Shown here: positions 6,430 to 8,356 of the stretch, in pieces
How positions within the stretch are numbered: the stretch's first letter is position 1
How the letters are laid out: every line of letters begins with the position of its first letter
Assembly: GCA_023428365.1 (NCBI GenBank)
Contig: JAEYYQ010000624.1
Span: 1 to 8,356, forward strand
Length of the DNA stretch: 8,356 nucleotides
Direction of reading: 5' to 3'
From: Pseudomonadota bacterium
GTDB taxonomy: Bacteria; Pseudomonadota; Alphaproteobacteria; Rhizobiales; Hyphomicrobiaceae
Translations under genes and position numbers: made by a program
Notes under the pieces: generated by a model
The model's input: only the letters and a program-made list of their open reading frames with translations
The model's database searches: none
Told to the model about the DNA's origin: nothing

Positions 6430-7401
6430 TCAACGGCCCTTCAGCGTGAACCCGATCAGCCCACCCATAACGGCCATCAAACCGATCCAGCCCAGGGCAT
6501 CTGGCGGCGCTGCGCCGAGCAGAAACATCTCACCTAGTAGGGCAAACCCAACCTCTCCAGCCTGTGTCGCGTCCACGGCCGCGATCCGGTAGGGCTCACT
6601 CGACAGGTTGCGCGCGTAGATAAAAATCGTGGTCGCGAGGCAGCCCGCCAGCACCGCGATGATCCCGGTTGATATCAGTTGGTTGGTGCTCGGCGGTGGG
6701 GGCGCGGTGGCGGCAATCAGAATGATGAACAGCGGCAGCGCGCCGAGGGTCATCAGCAATACGGCAGCCGCTGGATCGGCGAGGACGTCAGCGCTTTCGC
6801 CTCCGGCGTGTTTGGCGCGATTGAGAAGCTGATTGCCGATCGGAAATGCGAATGCCGCGACGAGAACCGGCAGAACCCCGGCGAGGGCTTGCAGGAGCGA
6901 AACCCCATGCGACAATTGCCGGGCATTCAAAATGATAATGCCGAGGAAGATGCAGAGGAGGAAGACGAGGCCATGTAGCGGCACGCGTGAGCCAAATGCG
7001 CGGAGCACGAGAGGCGTCGCCAGAATTGTGACCTGCCATGTCGCAGCCACGATCCAGCCGGGAGCGTGATCTGCCGCAAAGCAGATTGCGGCGTAAAACA
7101 CGCCGAACCCAATCCCGCCTGCGATCAGCCAGAACGTCAGCCGCTGCCAAAACAGCCGCAACACGCAGGCGAAAAACTTGGGGCCGCGCCACAGCAGCAG
7201 CCACCCGGCCAGCAGCACCGTCATGTAGAAATAGCGAAGCGAGGCGCTCCAGACCCAATGTCCGCCTTCGAGGCTCATGGCCCGGTTCAGCACGAACACG
7301 ACGGAGAACAGAGCCGCTGCGAGTAGCCCAAGACCGAGCAGACGGGGCATCCCAGGCTGTTGTCGCTCGACCGGCACGTGGGAAGTGACGGCGTTGGACA
7401 C
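6430..7401 (-). CDS. DMT-superfamily exporter, EmrE/multidrug resistance efflux transporter family
   Basis: A 323-residue inner-membrane protein with ten predicted helices (about 20-38, 54-71, 89-107, 113-133, 141-158, 168-186, 211-230, 241-262, 280-296 and 302-320). This is the two-fold EamA-like layout of the drug/metabolite transporter superfamily. The stretches NRAMSLEGGHWVWSASLRYF (39-58), APGWIVAATWQ (113-123) and VDATQAGEVGFALLGEM (276-292) are what I associate with the PF13536 multidrug-efflux group; that is from memory, not a search. The transported compound is unknown, and the drug-resistance name is only a family label. It starts with GTG at 7401, supported by a GAAGGG ribosome site, and lies 30 bases after the polyprenyl synthase stop, so the two probably share a transcript. 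Confidence 0.88.
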   Translation of the reverse strand: MSNAVTSHVPVERQQPGMPRLLGLGLLAAALFSVVFVLNRAMSLEGGHWVWSASLRYFYMTVLLAGWLLLWRGPKFFACVLRLFWQRLTFWLIAGGIGFGVFYAAICFAADHAPGWIVAATWQVTILATPLVLRAFGSRVPLHGLVFLLCIFLGIIILNARQLSHGVSLLQALAGVLPVLVAAFAFPIGNQLLNRAKHAGGESADVLADPAAAVLLMTLGALPLFIILIAATAPPPPSTNQLISTGIIAVLAGCLATTIFIYARNLSSEPYRIAAVDATQAGEVGFALLGEMFLLGAAPPDALGWIGLMAVMGGLIGFTLKGR

Positions 7402-7407
7402 GGGCGG

Positions 7408-7413
7408 CCCTTC
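7408..7413 (-). promoter_or_regulatory. Shine-Dalgarno of the DMT exporter
   Basis: Read leftward, GAAGGG lies six bases before the GTG at 7401. This supports the GTG over the ATG at 7350 (residue 18), which has no good site. It falls inside the 30-base gap after the polyprenyl synthase stop; no terminator is visible in that gap. Confidence 0.6.
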
Positions 7414-7431
7414 AGATTTCAGAGCGGTGAT

Positions 7432-8356
7432 TCAGTGAGCGCGTGCGATGCAGAACTCAACGACGTCGAGCATCGCCTTTTTGGGCTGGCTGTCGCGGAA
7501 GGTTGCGAGTGCGTCGCGCGCGACCGATCCATAATAGCGAGCCCGTTCGAGTGTTGCTTCGATCGCCTTGTGCTTGCGCATGAGGCCCATCGCGTGCTCG
7601 AGATCGCCATCACGGATCTCAGCGTCGGTCAGCGTGCGGCGCCAGAACGCGCGCTCTTCGTCCGACCCGCGACGGAACGACAGGATGACCGGCAAGGTGA
7701 TTTTGCCCTCGCGGAAGTCATCGCCCACGGCCTTGCCGAGCTTTGCGCTGTCGCCGGAGTAGTCAAGCGCGTCATCGACGAGTTGGAAGGCGATACCGAG
7801 GGATTTTCCGTAGGACTTCAGCGCCGCCTGCTCTTCCACCGGACGATTGGCGATTGCGCCGCCGACTTCGGTCGCTGCAGAAAACAGCGCGGCGGTCTTG
7901 GCGTTGATGATCGCTAGATATTCGTCCTCGGTGGTGGACGTGTTCTTGGCCGCGGCAAGCTGCATGACTTCGCCCTCGGCGATCACGGCTGCTGCGTTCG
8001 AGAGGATTTTCAGGCCGGGAAGCGAGCCGACGTCGACCATCATGCGGAACGCCTGACCGAGCAGGAAGTCGCCGACCAGGACGCTCGCCTGGTTACCCCA
8101 CAGGATCCGGGCGGCCTTCTTGCCCCTGCGGAAGTCGCTGTCATCGACCACATCGTCATGCAGAAGCGTCGCCGTGTGCATGAACTCGACGGCCGCGGCG
8201 AGGGGCACGGGACCGCTGCCGGTGTAGCCGCACAGCTTAGCCGACGCGATCGTGAGCTTGGGCCGAAGCCGCTTGCCACCTGAGTCGATTAGATGATGGG
8301 CGAGCTGGGGGATGAGCTCGACGTCCGAGATGGCTTTGTCCAGGATGATGCGATTG
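7432..8356 (-). CDS. ispB: Long-chain polyprenyl diphosphate synthase (octaprenyl/decaprenyl type), N-terminus cut by window edge
   Basis: A trans-prenyltransferase that condenses isopentenyl diphosphate units into the chain used for the ubiquinone tail. 307 residues are visible; roughly the first 25-35 lie beyond the window edge. In the visible fragment: GGKRLRP at 26-32, first Asp-rich motif HDDVVD at 66-71 followed by DSDFRRGKKAAR, second motif FQLVDDALDY at 190-199, and GDDFREGK at 211-218. All metal-binding aspartates and the basic diphosphate-binding residues are present. The residue five before the first aspartate motif is Ala (within FMHTATLLHDD), as in IspB-type long-chain enzymes and unlike farnesyl synthases with an aromatic residue there. 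Exact product length (C40 or C50) cannot be read; C50 fits the presumed ubiquinone-10 of alphaproteobacteria. The GTG at 8208 is not the start, since conserved sequence continues upstream. Confidence 0.94.
   Translation of the reverse strand, partial: NRIILDKAISDVELIPQLAHHLIDSGGKRLRPKLTIASAKLCGYTGSGPVPLAAAVEFMHTATLLHDDVVDDSDFRRGKKAARILWGNQASVLVGDFLLGQAFRMMVDVGSLPGLKILSNAAAVIAEGEVMQLAAAKNTSTTEDEYLAIINAKTAALFSAATEVGGAIANRPVEEQAALKSYGKSLGIAFQLVDDALDYSGDSAKLGKAVGDDFREGKITLPVILSFRRGSDEERAFWRRTLTDAEIRDGDLEHAMGLMRKHKAIEATLERARYYGSVARDALATFRDSQPKKAMLDVVEFCIARAH

Noticed and set aside
8206..8208. GTG as the start of the polyprenyl synthase
   Set aside because: The same frame continues upstream to the window edge with the conserved GGKRLRP motif, so the start is outside the window.

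Overview
The window looks like ordinary chromosome from a GC-rich alphaproteobacterium, most likely of the Bradyrhizobium/Afipia/Nitrobacter group (Nitrobacteraceae). The reasons are the GC-rich codon use, the style of the TPR protein next to ispE, and the mix of MEP-pathway and long-chain polyprenyl genes. Genus is inferred from protein character only; no rRNA or other decisive marker is present.

Layout, left to right. (1) A forward M20-family amidohydrolase (101-1267). (2) A reverse pair reading from 3281 down to 1393: an OpgC-type integral membrane acyltransferase whose 3' end overlaps by 37 bases the start of an exported SGNH/GDSL hydrolase. (3) A gene-poor divergent region (3282-3618) with two candidate RNA hairpins. 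One of these pairs with the ribosome binding site of the next gene. (4) A forward block: an exported TPR-repeat protein (3619-5430), then ispE (5537-6406). (5) A reverse block reading in from the right edge: a long-chain polyprenyl diphosphate synthase (N-terminus cut off by the window edge), then, 30 bases further on, a ten-helix DMT-superfamily exporter of the EmrE/multidrug type. The ispE and exporter genes converge with only 23 bases between their stops.

How the genes relate. IspE makes an intermediate of isopentenyl diphosphate synthesis, and the polyprenyl synthase polymerises that product into the quinone side chain, so the right third is rich in isoprenoid functions although the two genes face each other. 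The OpgC/SGNH pair is plausibly one unit for adding and removing (or relaying) acyl groups on a periplasmic glucan or other envelope sugar; that is inference from family and arrangement. The amidohydrolase and the exporter have no substrate that can be read from sequence.

I saw no mobile element, CRISPR array, tRNA, rRNA or phage gene. I did not find a clear new biological system. The most interesting items are the OpgC-SGNH overlap and the mutually exclusive hairpins over the TPR gene's ribosome binding site.
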